Shown in pieces: positions 5,768 through 5,993 of a DNA stretch of 5,993 bases; the stretch's first letter is position 1; each line of letters begins with the position of its first letter. Position numbers and translations under genes: made by a program. Source of the DNA: Erysipelotrichia bacterium. GTDB lineage: Bacteria > Bacillota_I > Bacilli_A > Erysipelotrichales > Erysipelotrichaceae. Under the pieces are notes generated by a model. The model ran no database searches, had not been told where the DNA came from, and saw nothing but the letters and a program-made list of their open reading frames with translations. Location of the stretch: positions 1 to 5,993 of the forward strand of contig SABF01000101.1 of assembly GCA_009929095.1 (NCBI GenBank), given 5' to 3'.

Positions 5768-5993
5768 TTATCTGCTCTGAATCTGCCTGTCCATTTCAGC
5801 AAGCTGATCTTCCAGTTCCCTGATAAAGTCCTGCTTATCTTCAATGTCCAGTTTCATATCTTCCATATCTGCTTCAGCAAGAATTCCCACCAGCTCTTCC
5901 TGCATATGAGCGAGCTGCCGCTTCTGTCTGGCAATCAGATCCCCCTTGCGGGCACGATTGTCAATCATGCGCCTGCGCCATTCAGCATGTTTC
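5768..5993 (-). CDS. Coiled-coil protein, C-terminal part (cut by right edge)
   Basis: The frame ends with TAA at 5768-5770 and is open without a stop to the right edge, giving 74 residues. An internal ATG at 5968 could start a 66-residue protein. It has no good ribosome-binding site, and the eight upstream codons (KHAEWRRR) fit the same basic, helical style, so a larger protein entering from outside is more likely. The visible part is highly charged and entirely helix-prone. A basic start (RRRMIDNRARKGDLIARQK) is followed by heptad-like acidic repeats (EELVGILAEADMEDMKLD, then FIRELEDQLAEMDRQIQ), consistent with a coiled coil. No family is recognised and no function is proposed. A strong terminator directly follows the stop codon, which shows that this is a real gene end. 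Confidence 0.7.
   Translation of the reverse strand, partial: KHAEWRRRMIDNRARKGDLIARQKRQLAHMQEELVGILAEADMEDMKLDIEDKQDFIRELEDQLAEMDRQIQSR

Noticed and set aside
5656..5844. 62-codon minus-strand frame over the terminator
   Set aside because: It overlaps the kinase start, the terminator and the coiled-coil gene in another frame, and has no own start signals.

Overview
The window looks like chromosomal DNA of a low-to-moderate-GC Bacillota (Firmicutes). Evidence is the Shine-Dalgarno-led genes, a short P-type signal peptidase I without the large periplasmic domain typical of Gram-negative enzymes, and a LytTR response regulator paired with a GHKL-type sensor kinase. A placement in Erysipelotrichia or nearby gut Firmicutes is only a guess. 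There are six complete protein genes and two genes cut by the window edges. I found no RNA genes, insertion sequences, CRISPR arrays or obvious horizontal-transfer marks.

Left block (1-2528, all minus strand). Read in the direction of transcription it holds a signal peptidase I, an Lrp/AsnC-family regulator, a class I/II PLP aminotransferase whose start overlaps the regulator's stop (ATGA), and the N-terminal part of a small membrane protein that leaves the window on the left. The regulator-aminotransferase pair resembles the Bacillus subtilis alaR-alaT (yugG-yugH) pair, which suggests a self-regulated amino-acid transamination unit. A candidate promoter with an inverted repeat over its -10 box lies just before the regulator. 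No convincing terminator separates the four genes, so longer transcripts are possible.

Middle block (2529-4784, plus strand). A 110-bp AT-rich divergent intergenic region separates the signal peptidase from a tightly spaced two-component pair: a LytTR response regulator and a GHKL sensor kinase with several membrane segments (AgrA/AgrC-like or VirR/VirS-like). No AgrB or AgrD homologue or pheromone precursor is visible, so signal and target are unknown.

Right block (4800-5993, minus strand). A PfkB-family carbohydrate kinase converges on the sensor kinase with only 15 bp between the stop codons. Just upstream of the kinase is a strong intrinsic terminator belonging to a coiled-coil protein whose C-terminal 74 residues enter from the right edge. 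The terminator's U-tract nearly touches the kinase's ribosome-binding site. The kinase must therefore depend on readthrough, on a promoter inside the upstream gene, or on the hairpin acting as a leader element. This is the most unusual local arrangement in the window.
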